NCBI GenBank assembly: GCA_016125265.1
Contig: WGMC01000015.1
Coordinates: 161,657-225,656 of the forward strand
Direction: 5' to 3'
Source of the DNA: Planctomycetaceae bacterium
GTDB taxonomy: Bacteria > Planctomycetota > UBA1135 > GCA-002686595
DNA: 64,000 nucleotides
The translations under genes were made by a program, and so were the position numbers. Below, piece by piece: positions 18,410-27,058 of this stretch (positions are counted from its first letter, which is position 1; every line of letters begins with the position of its first letter). The notes beneath the pieces were generated by a model, which did no database searches, was not told the origin of the DNA, and was given only the letters and a program-made list of their open reading frames with translations.

Positions 18410-19120
18410 CTACAGCCGGGTCGCGCTGGTCACTTCTAGGCGGAAGAGGGACCGTACGAAACCAAAGGAGTCCATTTCCTCACCCACGGAGAGCCGTCCC
18501 TCGACCCGGATCGGTAGGTATGGGTGGAGTTCCAGCCCCCCCAGGGCTTCGGCGGAGGCTTCGATCTGCTGGTCCGGCCGCAGCATGCCCCCGAAGAGGC
18601 AACTGGGCGGGAAGGGCAGCATCGCAAAGAGCACGATCTTGCGGCCGCGGGCCTCGATCGGCTGCACAAACCCCTCGAGGGCCACCAGACGGCCATCCAG
18701 GGCGAGCACGGCAGGGGGAAAGATCGCCTCCCGGGGCGGCCGGTTGCCGTCGGGACCGCGGATTTCCGAGTCGTAGTCGGGGAGCACCAGGTCGCGGAAA
18801 CGCAGGGTGACGCGCTCGTTGGGGTCGATTGCGCCGGCCCCCTCACCGGCCTTCGGCGCCGTCACCCCGTGGGCGGACCAGAAATCGGCGCCCGCGGGGC
18901 CCGTGTGGTCGACGGTGGCCTCGAGCGCCGCCAGGTCCGACCCGCCGGCGAAACCCGGGCGCTCCGCGGCGGCGGAACCGTCGATCGGGGCGGCGAAACG
19001 CACCAGCGCGGTCGCTGGCGGCGGGAAGTCGGCCTGGCCCTCGCGCCACGTGGACACGAAGGCCGAGAGCGCCGCCGCCGCGGCCAGGGCCAGGATCCAG
19101 GGCACTTGGCTGGCGCTCAC
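18410..19120 (-). CDS. DUF3299-like secreted protein
   Basis: A 236-residue protein with a signal/anchor (ILALAAAAALSAFVST) and a C-terminal DUF3299-like domain with LEGFVQPIE, PFPPSCLFGGM and VEGRLSVGEEMDSFGFVRSLFRL. Compared with its paralogue at 17438-18268, one of the paired cysteines is replaced by leucine (SCLFGG against GCCFGG). The GTG start overlaps the stop of the histidine-rich lipoprotein gene. Stop is TAG. Confidence 0.7.
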   Translation of the reverse strand: MSASQVPWILALAAAAALSAFVSTWREGQADFPPPATALVRFAAPIDGSAAAERPGFAGGSDLAALEATVDHTGPAGADFWSAHGVTAPKAGEGAGAIDPNERVTLRFRDLVLPDYDSEIRGPDGNRPPREAIFPPAVLALDGRLVALEGFVQPIEARGRKIVLFAMLPFPPSCLFGGMLRPDQQIEASAEALGGLELHPYLPIRVEGRLSVGEEMDSFGFVRSLFRLEVTSATRL

Positions 19121-19620
19121 TGGGGGCTCGCGGGGTGCTGGTAGTCGAGGGGCAGGTCCTTGTAGTCCGTGCCGCGGTGTTGCACGGAGCGCACCCGGGC
19201 GGCGAAGGCGCTGGCGCCTGCCAGGGCGGGGTGCTGGCCGCCGAACTCCGAAGTGTCGCCCGCGGATTCGCCCGTCAGCGCGCTGGCCACCGGGGCCAGG
19301 GAGAGCGACTCGGCGACGTCCCGCTTCGCCCCCGCGACGGTGACGGACTGGACGTCGAGCAGGATGGCGGGCTCGGCGAGGCGCACGGGGTTTTCGGCAT
19401 GCGCGTCGTACGACCAGAGCGAGAGTTTGCCCGACGCGGGGTCCAGCAGGAACTCGAGGTACCCCTGGTGCGCGCCCAGTTCGAGCATCACACCCCCCCG
19501 CGGCGCCGCGTGGCTGTGCCCCCCCGAGTGGGTGTGGGATTCGTGACCGCAGCTCGAGAAAAACGGCAGCGTCAACGCGAGGAGCCAGGTTCCAACGGCG
19601 GGAGCGGATTGGGTGCGCAT
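19117..19620 (-). CDS. Histidine-rich lipoprotein, putative metal-binding
   Basis: A 167-residue protein with a hydrophobic leader ending LPFFSSC, a plausible lipobox (C at about residue 24). Directly after the cysteine is a His-rich segment (GHESHTHSGGHSHA). The rest (HQGYLEFLLDPASGKLSLW, DAHAENPVRL) resembles the small N-terminal domains of metal-efflux adaptors. It sits between an FtsX-type permease and DUF3299-like proteins, which suggests metal capture, perhaps zinc (inference). I use the ATG at 19620; a TTG at 19629 overlapping the upstream stop is an alternative. Confidence 0.65.
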   Translation of the reverse strand: MRTQSAPAVGTWLLALTLPFFSSCGHESHTHSGGHSHAAPRGGVMLELGAHQGYLEFLLDPASGKLSLWSYDAHAENPVRLAEPAILLDVQSVTVAGAKRDVAESLSLAPVASALTGESAGDTSEFGGQHPALAGASAFAARVRSVQHRGTDYKDLPLDYQHPASPQ

Positions 19621-19625
19621 GGCGT

Positions 19626-20900
19626 TCAACTGGTGGGAACGAGGTTGGCGGCCACGTCGGTGGAGTAGGCCTTGAGGGCGGGCAGGATGCCGGCGAGCGC
19701 GCCCAGGGCGACCATGCCGAGCGGTGCAAGCACCAGCGAGGGGTGGTACGCGAGGGGGTCGAGCACCACGCCGGTTTCCTTGCGGACAACGTAGGCCGCC
19801 GCGCCGAAGATGCCACCGTAGACGAGCAGTCCCCCGAGGGCTCCGAGCAGCGCGATGGCGCTGGACTCGAGGACGATGGCGCTCGACACGGTGCGGCGTT
19901 TGGCGCCAAGGGCGCGCAGGATCGCGAACTCGCGGCGGCGTTCGTTCATCGTGTTGTAGAGGGCGGCGAGGATCGAGGAGCCTGCGACGAGCGCCACCAG
20001 GATCGCCACGGTGCCGAGCACCTGCACCATCCAGCCGAGCTTCTGGAAGATCTCGAGCAGTACCTGCGCGAGTGGGAAGGCCAACGTCGCCTCCTTGCCC
20101 TGCATGTTGATCTGCCTGTCGTATTGCTGGCCCGTCCTGGGTCCGCCGTGGAACTTGAGCAGCACCGCGCTGACTTCCTTGTGCTCGTCCGGAATGGCGA
20201 CACCGGCCTCGGGTTTGTACGGCTCGCCGGCACCCTTCAGCTCGTGGCCTTCCATGCGGAAGATGCCCTCGATCGGGATGAAAATCACCCGATCGATCGG
20301 AGTGCCCGTGGGCTCGAGCACACCGACCACCTGGTACTCCTCGGGGTGGATCACTTCGCCGACCGGACTGGAGACGACGCCGTGCCGCGGCTGGAACAGC
20401 GTGCCCAGCCGCAAATCGCTGTTCTGCGCCACGACGGAGCCGATCACGGCCTCGCGCACGTTGGGATCGAATACGACGCCGCCCGGTTGCACGGCCAGTT
20501 TCTTGCCGCGGGCCACTTCGAAGCGCTCGAAGAGCTCCAGCGTCGTGCCGACGATCCGGAAGCCGCGGTAGTTGTCGCCCACCGCGTACGGCACGGCCAT
20601 CGCGACACGCGGATCGAGGCGCATCTCGTCGTAGAGCGCCCAGGGGATGTTGCCCGGTGACGTCTCCAGGTGGAACACGCTGTTCAGCACGAGTTGCAAC
20701 TTGCTGCCCCGCGCGCCGAGCACCGCATCGGCGCCAAAACCGTCGAGCAAAAACGCCTGGCGCGTCTGGGCGTTCAAGTGGAACACACTCATCACGAGCC
20801 CCACGGCGATGGCGGTCGAGAACACCGTCACGCTCGTGGAGAGGAGGTGCTGGCGCAGGGAGCGCCGCACGATCAAGAGGAGTCCACCGAGCGCTTTCAC
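19626..20900 (-). CDS. FtsX-like ABC transporter permease
   Basis: A 424-residue membrane protein of the MacB/LolE type. There is one N-terminal transmembrane segment (about residues 18-40), a large periplasmic domain (about 45-270), then three C-terminal segments flanking the FtsX core (AALYNTMNERRREFAILRALG is the cytoplasmic coupling loop). The GTG start overlaps the ATPase stop (GTGA). With the ATPase it would use ATP for periplasmic work such as lipoprotein or metal-complex movement rather than classical import. Confidence 0.85.
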   Translation of the reverse strand: MKALGGLLLIVRRSLRQHLLSTSVTVFSTAIAVGLVMSVFHLNAQTRQAFLLDGFGADAVLGARGSKLQLVLNSVFHLETSPGNIPWALYDEMRLDPRVAMAVPYAVGDNYRGFRIVGTTLELFERFEVARGKKLAVQPGGVVFDPNVREAVIGSVVAQNSDLRLGTLFQPRHGVVSSPVGEVIHPEEYQVVGVLEPTGTPIDRVIFIPIEGIFRMEGHELKGAGEPYKPEAGVAIPDEHKEVSAVLLKFHGGPRTGQQYDRQINMQGKEATLAFPLAQVLLEIFQKLGWMVQVLGTVAILVALVAGSSILAALYNTMNERRREFAILRALGAKRRTVSSAIVLESSAIALLGALGGLLVYGGIFGAAAYVVRKETGVVLDPLAYHPSLVLAPLGMVALGALAGILPALKAYSTDVAANLVPTS

Positions 20901-21595
20901 GGGTGAACTCCCTGTGCCGTGGCGGCGCCGCGGGCCGCCAGGTTGATCTCTTTCAGATCGACCACACGTTCGAAGGCATCCAGCACACTGCGTTCGTGCG
21001 TCACGACCAAAAGGGCCGCGCCGCGCTCCTTGCAAAGCGACGTGAGCAGCGCGATCGCTTCGCTCGCACGCTGCGGATCCAAGTTGCCGGTGGGTTCGTC
21101 CGCCAGGACCAGGCGCGGTTTGTTCGCCAACGCGCGGGCGAGGGCCACACGCTGTTGTTGGCCCACCGAAAGTTGCGACGGACGGTAGTCGAGTCGGTCA
21201 CCCATGCCGAGCCGCTGCAGCAGTTCGGCGGCGTACGGCCGATCGGCGCCGGCGCCGAACACCATGCCGAGCACCACGTTCTCGAGGGCCGTGTAACCCT
21301 GCAAGAGGTTGAACGTCTGGAACACGTAGCCGATCTGGCGCGCGCGGAACGCGTCGCGGCGGCCCTCCGAGAGCCCCACCAGATCCAAACCATCGACGAG
21401 CACCGCGCCGGAATCGGGCCGCAGGATGCCGGCGATCGCGTGCAAGAGCGTGGTCTTGCCCGAGCCACTCTGGCCGATCAACGCGACCTGCTCCTCCGCC
21501 TCGAGGGCGAAGTGGGGCACGTGAAGTACGGGCTCGACCGTCCCGTCCGGGGCGCGGTAAGCCTTCTTGAGGTCGCGGATCTCGAGCAGGGGCAT
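20897..21595 (-). CDS. LolD/MacB-type ABC transporter ATP-binding protein
   Basis: A 232-residue ABC ATPase. Walker A is GQSGSGKTT, the Q-loop is YVFQTFNLLQ, the signature is LSVGQQQR (SVGQQ instead of SGGQQ), Walker B is LVLADEPTGNLD and the switch histidine is in VVTHER. Length and motifs fit the LolD/MacB family, which works with FtsX-type permeases; that partner follows with a GTGA overlap. It is the first gene of the operon reaching 15652. Confidence 0.9.
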   Translation of the reverse strand: MPLLEIRDLKKAYRAPDGTVEPVLHVPHFALEAEEQVALIGQSGSGKTTLLHAIAGILRPDSGAVLVDGLDLVGLSEGRRDAFRARQIGYVFQTFNLLQGYTALENVVLGMVFGAGADRPYAAELLQRLGMGDRLDYRPSQLSVGQQQRVALARALANKPRLVLADEPTGNLDPQRASEAIALLTSLCKERGAALLVVTHERSVLDAFERVVDLKEINLAARGAATAQGVHP

Positions 21596-21750
21596 GGTCG
21601 GGGGAGCGGAACCCAGGATTACGGGCGGCAAGCATACCCGTTGGTGCCGCTGGCGTTCCCGAGGTTCCGCTCGAACCGGCCCGACTCCCCCGCGGCGAGC
21701 CGGCCGATCCCGCCGCGCGCCGCGCGCCGTCGGCCGCGGCGAAAGGGGCC

Positions 21751-23238
21751 CTAACCGAGCGCTTTTTCGTACCGCGCGACCAGGGCCCGGAGCACGGTCA
21801 ACCGCGCCGATTCCTTGCACACGGCGGGCACCACCTGCCACGGCGCCCGGGGCCGGTGCGTGCGCTGCAGCATCTCGTCGGCGGCCTCGGCGTAGAGCGG
21901 CCACTTGGAACGATTGCGGTAATCGTCCTCCGTGATCTTGTAGCGCTTGAGCGAGTCGTTCTCGCGGTCGTGGAAGCGTTCGAGCTGGGTCTTCGGATCG
22001 ATCTCGAGCCAGAACTTGTGCACCAGGTGGCCCGTCTCTGCGAGCTGCTCCTCGAAGTCGACCAACTCCGCGTAGGCCCGCTGCCAGTCTTCCAGTTGGG
22101 CGAAACCCTCCACGCGCTCCACCAGCACACGACCGTACCAGGAGCGATCGAAGATGCAGAGTCGGCCCGGCCGACCGAGCCGCGTCCAAAAGCGCCACAG
22201 GTAGTGGTGTGCGAGCTCCTGCGCGGTCGGCGCGCCGATTTGTGTCACCTGGTAACAGAGGGGATCGAGCCCGGCGGTCACGCGGCGGATCGCGCCGCCC
22301 TTTCCGGCCGCGTCCCAGCCCTCGAACACCACCACCGCCGAAAGGCCCTGCAACATCGCCCGACGTGTGCACTTGTCGAGTTGGGCCTGCAGTTCGCCCA
22401 GTTCTTCGCGGTAGGTCGTTTCGTCGACTGCGTCGTTCGGCACGGGATCCGGGCGCGTGGGCGCGTCGGGAACGACGGGTGCGATGACGTGCACCGGTCG
22501 GGCGGGCCGCTGGGCCAAGCGGCGCTCAAGTTCATCCGCGATCGAGCGCAAGATGACCGCGTCGCGGTTGCGCCGATTCCGGCTGTCGACCACGCGCCAT
22601 GGAGCGCACTCGGTTCCCGTGCGCTCCAAGGCCAACGCGGCCAACTCGTTCGTGCGCTCGAAGTCCGTCGCGAGGCCCCAATCCATGTCGTCGAAGCGCG
22701 CGAAGCGCTGTTCGTGCGCCTCGTCCAAGCGCTGGCGCAGCTTCTTGGGTGGCAGGTCGAGCCAATACTTGAGCAACAGGGCGCCGTTCTCGACCCAGGC
22801 GCGCTCGGTGGTAGCGATGTGTTCCAACTGGGAGTCGAAGTCGGGGTGCTTGACACCCCGCGCCGTCGCGACGATCGCCTGTGCCGTCCAAGCGCCCACG
22901 AAAACCGCGAACTGGCCCTTCGCCGGCAACGTGCGCCAGAAGCGCCAGAGCGGCGGCTGTTCGCGTTCCTCCTCGGTCGCGGCGCCGAGCGCGTGCACGG
23001 CGATGTGGCGCGGGTCGAGCCAGCTCCCGAGCCGCGCGAGCAACTCGCCCGCGCCGGGCCGGTCCTCGCCGGAAATCACGACGATCAGCGGGAAATCGCT
23101 CTCCCTGTGCTCGAACTGCAGCCGCAGCAGCCGCGGTTCCAGTTCGGCAGCGATTTCGGCCCATTCGGACTTGCCGAGTTTGGCGGAGGGCGCGCGCAGG
23201 AGGCCCGGGCGCACGGGTTCGAAGTGGACGTCTTCCAT
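21751..23238 (-). CDS. Class II PPK2, polyphosphate:AMP phosphotransferase-like
   Basis: A 495-residue protein made of two tandem PPK2 domains, the length and layout of polyphosphate:AMP phosphotransferases (Pap). The C-terminal domain (from about residue 265) keeps a Walker A (FEGWDAAGKGG), the lid region (RFWTRLGRPGRLCIFDRSWYGRVLVERVEG) and the DYRNRSKW segment. The N-terminal domain has a degenerate loop (ISGEDRPGAGE), as usual in this class. It would phosphorylate AMP to ADP with polyphosphate. Divergent from the DoxX gene. Stop is TAG. Confidence 0.9.
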   Translation of the reverse strand: MEDVHFEPVRPGLLRAPSAKLGKSEWAEIAAELEPRLLRLQFEHRESDFPLIVVISGEDRPGAGELLARLGSWLDPRHIAVHALGAATEEEREQPPLWRFWRTLPAKGQFAVFVGAWTAQAIVATARGVKHPDFDSQLEHIATTERAWVENGALLLKYWLDLPPKKLRQRLDEAHEQRFARFDDMDWGLATDFERTNELAALALERTGTECAPWRVVDSRNRRNRDAVILRSIADELERRLAQRPARPVHVIAPVVPDAPTRPDPVPNDAVDETTYREELGELQAQLDKCTRRAMLQGLSAVVVFEGWDAAGKGGAIRRVTAGLDPLCYQVTQIGAPTAQELAHHYLWRFWTRLGRPGRLCIFDRSWYGRVLVERVEGFAQLEDWQRAYAELVDFEEQLAETGHLVHKFWLEIDPKTQLERFHDRENDSLKRYKITEDDYRNRSKWPLYAEAADEMLQRTHRPRAPWQVVPAVCKESARLTVLRALVARYEKALG

Positions 23239-23402
23239 GGGATCCCGCCCGGAGGATCCGCCCCGGGACCCGCGGAGGCAAGGAACTTCGCCGCGTCGCC
23301 GATCGGCCATACTGCGGTGGGTCCACGGCCGCGAGCCCAGGACCGGCCACCCGGTCGGTCTGGACCGCGGCGCGCCCCACCGCCCACCCATCCTCCGCCT
23401 CC

Positions 23403-23852
23403 ATGATCGCACCCCTGCTCCGCGTGCTCGAAACGCCCCTCGGTCCGGCGCCCGTCGGTTTTGGTCCCACGTTGGGCCTGTTGGTGCTGCGCGTCACCCT
23501 CGGCGGTTCGATGTTGCTGTTCCACGGCCTGTCGAAGGCCGAGTCGTTCGGCACCATGAAGGCGACGTTCCCCGACCCGCTCGGCGTGGGGTCGACGGCT
23601 TCCCTGGGTCTGGTGGTCTTCGCCGAAGTGCTCTGCGCGGCCCTTTTGATCCTCGGATTCTTCACGCGGCTGGCCGCCGTGCCGCTGATGGTCACCATGG
23701 CCGTGGCCGTGTTCATCCAACACGGGAGCGACCCCTGGTCCGAACGCGAATTGCCGCTGCTCTTCCTGGCCGGCTTTGCCGCGGTGTTCTTCCTCGGCGC
23801 GGGCCGCGCGTCGTTGGACGCGGCGATCCTGACCCGCTCCCACCGCGGCTGA
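23403..23852 (+). CDS. DoxX family membrane protein
   Basis: A 149-residue protein with four predicted transmembrane segments. LGLLVLRVTLGGSMLLFHGLSK fits the DoxX/DUF417-like first helix, and FAEVLCAALLILGFFTRLAA the second helix and loop. DoxX proteins are small inner-membrane proteins linked to quinone or thiol chemistry. No partner gene is adjacent. The ATG at 23403 is the only start that gives the conserved N-terminus. Confidence 0.85.
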   Translation: MIAPLLRVLETPLGPAPVGFGPTLGLLVLRVTLGGSMLLFHGLSKAESFGTMKATFPDPLGVGSTASLGLVVFAEVLCAALLILGFFTRLAAVPLMVTMAVAVFIQHGSDPWSERELPLLFLAGFAAVFFLGAGRASLDAAILTRSHRG

Positions 23853-23992
23853 TCCGGGCTGCGATCGATGGGCCGCGCTCCTCCTCCCAGGGAGCCCAGC
23901 CGTGTGGAGGCCGCGGGACCGCCTCGGCGACGGCGTCGGCCGGGCTGGGGCGCGGCCGCCGTCTCGCAGGAGCCCCGACGCGGCCCCGCCTG

Positions 23993-24010
23993 TACCCCTT
24001 CGAAGGGGTA
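23993..24010. promoter_or_regulatory. Perfect 18-bp palindrome TACCCCTTCGAAGGGGTA
   Basis: A perfect palindrome in the gap before the gene at 24072, about 60 bp upstream of its start. It is long enough to be a dimeric regulator's operator or to form a short hairpin. No T-run follows. No regulator gene is adjacent, so the protein that might bind it is unknown. Confidence 0.45.
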
Positions 24011-24071
24011 GACTCAGGGCACTCTCGCAGCCCTTTCCCCCTCCCACCAAGCCCCCCGAGCCCCCCCAACC

Positions 24072-24719
24072 GTGGCCGACACGACCACCCAGGCGCCCCC
24101 CACCCGGACCCACTGCCCCAACTGCGGGCAGAAGATCCACCGGCAGGACATGTCCAACTGCCTGTACTGCGCCATGCCCTTCGACTTCGTCGAGAAGAAG
24201 GAGGGCAAGAAGCCCAGTGCCGTCCAGGCCCGCCTGGTGCGCATGCGCGAACACGCCGATTGGGAGGCCGCGATGGCGTGGAATCCGCCCGTGGAAGCCG
24301 ATCTCGAGCGCGCCGCCCAGGGTGTGCGCCGCGGGGGTGTGCTGGCTGGCTTTGGTCTGCTGCTGGGCCTGTGGGGCCTTGCGGCGGGCATCGGTTGGGT
24401 CAGGCTGGTGCTTGGGCTAGTGCTGGTGGGCCTTGGCCTGTGGCTGATCGTGCCGGCACTTTCGCTGCGTCAAGCGCGGCTGCGCCTGCCGCTGCTCAAG
24501 CGCGCGGCGCTCGTCAGCGACCGCCGCAGCGAAACCAACCTGCGTTGGATGAGCGGCAGCACAAACTACTACTTCCAGCTCGAGCTCGAAGACGGCGGCA
24601 GCGGCGAGTTCCGCTACCCGGCCCGCGGCATCCAGGACGATCTGCTCGTGAAAGGAAACACCGGCGTCGCCTACACCCGCGGCGACGAGTTGGTGGCCTT
24701 CCGCAACATCAAGGTCTGA
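24072..24719 (+). CDS. Zinc-ribbon membrane protein
   Basis: A 215-residue protein. Residues about 14-36 form a zinc ribbon (THCPNCGQ then NCLYCAMPF). Residues about 90-145 hold two hydrophobic segments (LAGFGLLLGLWGLAAG and LVLGLVLVGLGLWLIVPAL). The C-terminus (about 160-215) looks like a small beta domain found in DUF2500-like proteins (STNYYFQLELEDGG, YPARGIQDDL, GNTGVAYTRGDEL). The start is a GTG. Function unknown. A repeat element begins 35 bp after the stop. Confidence 0.7.
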   Translation: MADTTTQAPPTRTHCPNCGQKIHRQDMSNCLYCAMPFDFVEKKEGKKPSAVQARLVRMREHADWEAAMAWNPPVEADLERAAQGVRRGGVLAGFGLLLGLWGLAAGIGWVRLVLGLVLVGLGLWLIVPALSLRQARLRLPLLKRAALVSDRRSETNLRWMSGSTNYYFQLELEDGGSGEFRYPARGIQDDLLVKGNTGVAYTRGDELVAFRNIKV

Positions 24720-24753
24720 CTCTGCTCCGACCGACGCACCTGTGGGTGCAGGA

Positions 24754-25302
24754 CATGGGGCGGGCCTTCAGCCCTTGCATCCGTCGTCCGACAAACCTGG
24801 GGCGTTGCCCCAGGCTACTATGGGAAGCGCCGTTGGCGCTCCAGAAGTCCCCGCGACGCGCAACGCGTCGCGCCGACGCAGCGCACGGCCACGTTCCGTT
24901 GCGCCGTTCGTGCTCGAGAGGGTCTTGCGAAGCACAATGCCCCGCGCCGCCGCATCCTCTCACCGACGCATGACCGTCCGAAAGGGGCAGCGCCCCATCC
25001 GAGAGTCGCCGCGACTCGCAGGCGACTTGCGCACGTCCGAAAGGGGCAGCGCCCGTCCGATAGTCGCCGCGACTGGCAGGCGACTTGCGCGCGTCCGAAA
25101 GGGGCAACGCCCCGTCCGAGAGTCGCCGCGACTCGCAGGCGACTTGCGCGTGTCCGAAAGGGGCAACGCCCCGTCCGAGAGTCGCCGCGACTCGCAGGCG
25201 ACTTGCGCGCGTCCGAAAGGGGCAACGCCCCGTCCGATAGTAGCCTGGGGCAACGCCCCAGGTTGGGTCAGAGGCAATCCAAGGGCTGAAAGCCCGCTCC
25301 AT
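24754..25302. repeat. Inverted-repeat-bounded element, copy B
   Basis: A 549-bp element with the same terminal inverted repeats as copy A (about 20 of 22 positions match between its two ends) and the same inner CCTGGGGCGTTGCCCCAGG pair. The segment with GCGCCGTTGGCGCT sits next to the left end here, while in copy A its complement sits next to the right end, so the two copies lie in opposite orientation. The interior carries a different tandem repeat. It follows closely after the stop of a plus-strand gene, as copy A does. Confidence 0.85.
24976..25235. repeat. Tandem 59-bp repeats within copy B
   Basis: Five units beginning GTCCGAAAGGGGC at 24976, 25035, 25093, 25152 and 25211, giving a period of 59 bp (one unit 58). 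Each unit holds small inverted repeats (GAGTCGCCGCGACTC and GGGGCAACGCCCC). Units are contiguous, not spaced like CRISPR repeats. Open frames here encode only repetitive false peptides. Confidence 0.85.
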
Positions 25303-25395
25303 TCGCCGCGGACTGCAACGGAACAGTGCGTGACCTCCGCGCGAGAATCGGTCCAGACCGACTTCGCGCTCGAGCCGATCGCCCCGGCGCCTGCG

Positions 25396-26178
25396 TCAGC
25401 CCAGTTCCGCGGCGGCCGCGGTGTCGAGCAGGAGTTGGCAGTCCTTGTGCCCGATCAGGCACGACAGCGGGGCCATCGGGTCCTGGTTCGACGAGAGGGC
25501 GCGGTACACCGCCGCGGCGCGGCTCGCGCCGAACGCCAGGATTCGCACCCGTTTGGCCGCGCGGATCGTGCCCAGGCCCAAGCAGAGGGCACGGTTCGGC
25601 ATCGGACCGAAGTTCGGGTGGGCCTCGGCCAACTCCGCCAACGTGACGGGATCCAAGTCCACCACCGCCGTGCGCGCGTTCGGATCGACACCGGGCAGGT
25701 GGAAACCGAGGCGGCCGCTCGAGCCCATCGGAATCGGCAACACGTCGATCGGATCGAGCGCCGCGAGCCTCGCCTCGAACGCCTGCATGTGCGCCGCGAG
25801 TTGGTCCTCGGGGACACTGCCGTCGAGGTACACCTGGTTCTCGGGTTTGGCCGCCCAATGGTCGTAGAGCACCTGCGTCAACCAGTGGTGCATGGACCCC
25901 GGCTCCGCGGGCGAGCGCCCCACGAACTCCGCCATCTCGACGGCCTTCACACCCGAAACTGCCAGGCCGCCCTTTTCCTCGACGCCGGACAGCCGCACCA
26001 GTTCCTTCGCGAGGAAATCCATCGGCGCTCCCGAGTGGAACCCGAGCACCGCATCCCCGCGCTGGTAGCGCTTCGTGCGGATCCAGTTCCCCATCTCGCG
26101 GACGACGGACAACATCGCCTCCGTGGGGTCGTCGAAGACGAAGGTCTTGACGGGCATGAACTCGATCTCGCGCTTCAC
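25396..26178 (-). CDS. NagB-like glucosamine-6-phosphate isomerase/deaminase family protein
   Basis: A 260-residue NagB/RpiA-fold protein. GDAVLGFHSGAPMDFLAKEL matches the family's phosphate-binding G-x-x-x-G/S-x-P start region; IPMGSSGRLGFHLPG corresponds to the NagB GiGxdGHiaFNEP segment, and ALCLGLGTIRAAKRVRILAFG to its GIGTI region. The catalytic His of NagB (GHIAFN) is replaced here by GRLGFH, so activity may differ. The GTG start at 26178 is preferred over an ATG 21 bp inside because AAGGAG lies 7 nt upstream of it. Deaminase or lactonase activity is uncertain. Confidence 0.75.
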   Translation of the reverse strand: MKREIEFMPVKTFVFDDPTEAMLSVVREMGNWIRTKRYQRGDAVLGFHSGAPMDFLAKELVRLSGVEEKGGLAVSGVKAVEMAEFVGRSPAEPGSMHHWLTQVLYDHWAAKPENQVYLDGSVPEDQLAAHMQAFEARLAALDPIDVLPIPMGSSGRLGFHLPGVDPNARTAVVDLDPVTLAELAEAHPNFGPMPNRALCLGLGTIRAAKRVRILAFGASRAAAVYRALSSNQDPMAPLSCLIGHKDCQLLLDTAAAAELG

Positions 26179-26242
26179 GGGGGGGCTCCTTGGGCGTTGG
26201 CGGTGGGATCCCGGGGCCGGCGCGCCCTCGGGGGGCAACAGT

Positions 26243-27058
26243 CTAAAGGGAGGGGGGCAGGCCGAGTTCGAGCGGCCCTCGGCCCGACCCCAAGTCGGGG
26301 GCCCGGTCGATGGCCCGGTGCAGCCACGGGAGAGCGGCGGCAACGGCGGAAACCAGGGGTTCCCCCCGGGCCAGACGCGCCGCGATGGCCGCCGAGAGGG
26401 CACATCCCGACCCGTGGGTGGAGCGGGTCGCGAGGCGCGGGGCCCGCTGCCAGCGAACCGTGCCCTCTCGGTCGACGAGCAGGTCCTTCACCGTGCCACC
26501 CGTGCCGCCGCCGTCCTTGAGCAGCACCGCGTCCGCCCCCAGGTCCAAGAGTCCGCGGGCCAGGGCCAGGCGGCGCGCCTGGTCTGGGTCCTGGTCCAGG
26601 GGTTCCCCCAGCAGAGCAGCCGCCTCGGCCAGATTGGGTGTCAGGAGCCGCGCTAGGGGCACCAGGTGCTGCGCAAAGGCCCCGACCGTGCCAGGGGCCG
26701 CCAGGGGGTCCCCGTGTTTGCTGACGAGGACCGGGTCCACAACGGGTCGAAAGCCGATCTCCCCCAACCAGGCCGCGATTGCGATCGCGGTTGGTCCCGA
26801 CCCGAGCGAGCCCGTCTTGATCGCGCGCGGCGGGATGTCCGCGCACGCCGCGCGCGCCTGCGCGACCACCAGCTCGGGGTCGAGCGGCTCCACCCGCTCC
26901 ACACCCACGGTGTTCTGCACGGTGATCAAACTCACCGCCGCCATGCCGTACACCCCGTGGCACGCAAACACCTTGAGGTCGGCTTGCAGTCCGGCGCCAC
27001 CCGACGGGTCCGAACCGCTGATGGTGAGCGCGACGGGAGTTTGCACCGCGGCGTTCAC
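26243..27058 (-). CDS. thiD: Hydroxymethylpyrimidine/phosphomethylpyrimidine kinase
   Basis: A 271-residue ribokinase-fold protein with the ThiD pattern: ALTISGSDPSGGAGLQADLK at the N-terminus, GMAAVSLITVQNTVGV, PPRAIKTGSLGS, VDPVLVSKHGD, LLTPNLAEAAALLG, VLLKDGGG and the anion-hole/catalytic THGSGCALSAAIAA. It phosphorylates HMP and HMP-phosphate in thiamine synthesis. The GTG start overlaps the stop of the helicase gene (GTGA), an unexpected operon partner. Stop is TAG. Confidence 0.9.
   Translation of the reverse strand: MNAAVQTPVALTISGSDPSGGAGLQADLKVFACHGVYGMAAVSLITVQNTVGVERVEPLDPELVVAQARAACADIPPRAIKTGSLGSGPTAIAIAAWLGEIGFRPVVDPVLVSKHGDPLAAPGTVGAFAQHLVPLARLLTPNLAEAAALLGEPLDQDPDQARRLALARGLLDLGADAVLLKDGGGTGGTVKDLLVDREGTVRWQRAPRLATRSTHGSGCALSAAIAARLARGEPLVSAVAAALPWLHRAIDRAPDLGSGRGPLELGLPPSL

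Noticed and set aside
24976..25235. CRISPR array
   Set aside because: Repeat units are contiguous without unique spacers and no cas genes are present.
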